In this document: positions 63,276 through 64,000 of the stretch, piece after piece
How the letters are laid out: each line of letters starts with the position of its first letter
Numbering within the stretch: the first letter of the stretch is position 1
NCBI RefSeq assembly: GCF_003096275.1
Contig: NZ_QENQ01000001.1
Coordinates: forward strand, 522,034 to 586,033
Direction of reading: 5' to 3'
From: Sphingomonas pokkalii
GTDB lineage: Bacteria; Pseudomonadota; Alphaproteobacteria; Sphingomonadales; Sphingomonadaceae
DNA length: 64,000 nt
Position numbers and translations under genes: made by a program
The notes under the pieces: model-generated
The model's database searches: none
What the model was told of the DNA's origin: nothing
The model's input: the letters and a program-made list of their open reading frames with translations, nothing else

Positions 63276-63569
63276 TCAACTCGTCGCCGTGTCGCGGCGC
63301 GTGGTGACCTCGGTCGTCTGGACGTGCCCGTCGCCATCGTCATACTCGCGCTCGACGCGGCGGCGCGAATAGCTGGTCGGCGCGAACGCTTCGCCGACGC
63401 CGATGATAAGGCTGCTCAGCAGCCGGCAGGAGCCGTCGAGCACATCGCGCGACGAATCCCAGACATCCTGCACGTCCTGCCGCAGCCGGCGATCGTCGAA
63501 CTCGTCGTCGCGTTCGGTGGTGCGGGATCTCGACGTCGTTCTCGTCCTCGTCTGTGTGGGCTTTGCCAT
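63276..63569 (-). CDS. Small hypothetical protein
   Basis: 97 aa with GAGGAG 6 bases before the ATG. Highly charged: an Arg/Thr-rich start (TRTRTTSRSRTTERDDEFDD), an amphipathic or weakly hydrophobic middle (VLDGSCRLLSSLIIGVGEAFAP) and an acidic-basic tail with EREYDDGDGHVQTTEV. No family recognised. The ribosome site and middle helix support a real gene. Confidence 0.6.
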   Translation of the reverse strand: MAKPTQTRTRTTSRSRTTERDDEFDDRRLRQDVQDVWDSSRDVLDGSCRLLSSLIIGVGEAFAPTSYSRRRVEREYDDGDGHVQTTEVTTRRDTATS

Positions 63570-63617
63570 CGCACGCTCCTCGGTTGGCGCCGGGGTCCGG
63601 CGCGGGGAATAACGGAA

Positions 63618-64000
63618 TCAGGATACCGCCATGTCAGCGGTCTCGGCTTCTTCGACCCGCCACAGTGGAAAGCCGGCGGCTGCCCAGCTCCGGATACCGT
63701 CGGGCATGACGCAGACCCTGTGGTAGCCGAGCCGCACCGCTTCGCGCGCCGCCATATGGCTCGAAAGGCAGAAACGCGCCGAGCAATAGAAGATCAGCAC
63801 GGCGCCGCGGTCGGCGGGCAGCTGTGCCCGGCTCGGCGGGTCGATGCCGACGTGGCGCGCACCAGGCAGGTGGCGGCGGGCATAATCCTCGGCGAGGTTG
63901 CAGTCGAAGACCAGCGCGCCTTGCTGCTCCAGACGCAGCCGCGCCTCCTCGATCGACAACTCCTCGACCGGCCGCGCGCGCGGCCGGAAATATTCCGAAG
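63618..64000 (-). CDS. Rhodanese-like domain protein (5' end beyond window)
   Basis: At least 126 residues; the frame stays open to the right edge (SEYFRPRARPVEELSIEEARLRLEQ), so the start lies outside. A single rhodanese domain is visible: ALVFDCNLAEDYARRHLPGARHVGID, then VLIFYCSARFCLSSHMAAREAVRLGYHRVCVMPDGIRSWAAAGFPLWRV. The active-site loop CSARFCLSS has the catalytic Cys and a second Cys 5 residues later. Sulfur transfer or a sensing role; the PDGIRSWAAAGFP ending is typical. Confidence 0.82.
   Translation of the reverse strand, partial: SEYFRPRARPVEELSIEEARLRLEQQGALVFDCNLAEDYARRHLPGARHVGIDPPSRAQLPADRGAVLIFYCSARFCLSSHMAAREAVRLGYHRVCVMPDGIRSWAAAGFPLWRVEEAETADMAVS

Noticed and set aside
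1..64000. tRNA, rRNA, CRISPR arrays, prophage
   Set aside because: No cloverleaf-like, rRNA-like or regularly spaced repeat pattern was seen. The lysozyme domain at 23023 is in a T3SS context, without phage structural genes.

Overview
The window is GC-rich, densely packed chromosomal DNA with overlapping ATGA/GTGA gene junctions and REP palindromes of the type common in sphingomonads. The proteins read as alphaproteobacterial, most likely Sphingomonas or a close relative (inference from sequence style; no database search was possible). No tRNA, rRNA or CRISPR array was seen.

Layout. Positions 1-4.1 kb: end of a possible acetyltransferase gene, an NTF2-like exported protein, a DUF3088 protein, a LysR regulator and, divergent from it, malate synthase G. 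Positions 4.1-27.3 kb: a complete non-flagellar type III secretion (T3SS) locus. The export apparatus lies in one leftward operon (sctU, a fliO-like gene, sctQ, sctR, sctS, sctT and a small HTH regulator). The rest lies in a rightward operon (lytic transglycosylase, sctV, C, D, F, I, J, K, L, N, O, P). The two operons diverge from an AT-rich control region.

Flanking the apparatus are candidate secreted proteins: a 211-aa helical protein, a 156-aa protein, a LysM/NlpC-like/lysozyme protein, a class 3 lipase and a DUF1521 (NopE-type autocleavage) protein. Four copies of one conserved motif (GCCTAARCGAWTCGTSKAG on the minus strand) lie in front of exactly these genes. Several of them are followed at once by a gene for an exported or lipid-anchored protein, which looks like effector-immunity organisation. 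A T3SS armed with cell-wall and lipid hydrolases plus candidate immunity proteins is the most unusual aspect of the window.

Positions 27.4-34 kb: a two-component system (histidine kinase, OmpR-type regulator) divergent from an outer-membrane efflux protein and a CzcA-type RND pump, with no membrane-fusion gene between them. Positions 34.4-53.9 kb: a nonribosomal peptide cluster with an aromatic amino acid hydroxylase, two CmlA-type beta-hydroxylases, two NRPSs (three adenylation domains in all, no thioesterase), a PLP decarboxylase, an IPNS-like oxygenase, a methyltransferase and a POT transporter. The likely product is a modified tripeptide, possibly released as an amide by the terminal condensation domain.

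Positions 54.5-64 kb: two ABC1/UbiB-type kinases and a helical protein, an IS5-type transposase remnant, then two tandem homologues of cyanobacterial aldehyde-deformylating oxygenase with a fatty-acyl-reductase-like SDR. These are followed by a membrane fatty-acid-hydroxylase-type enzyme, a small unknown protein and a rhodanese that runs off the end. The last block looks like a non-cyanobacterial fatty aldehyde/hydrocarbon pathway.
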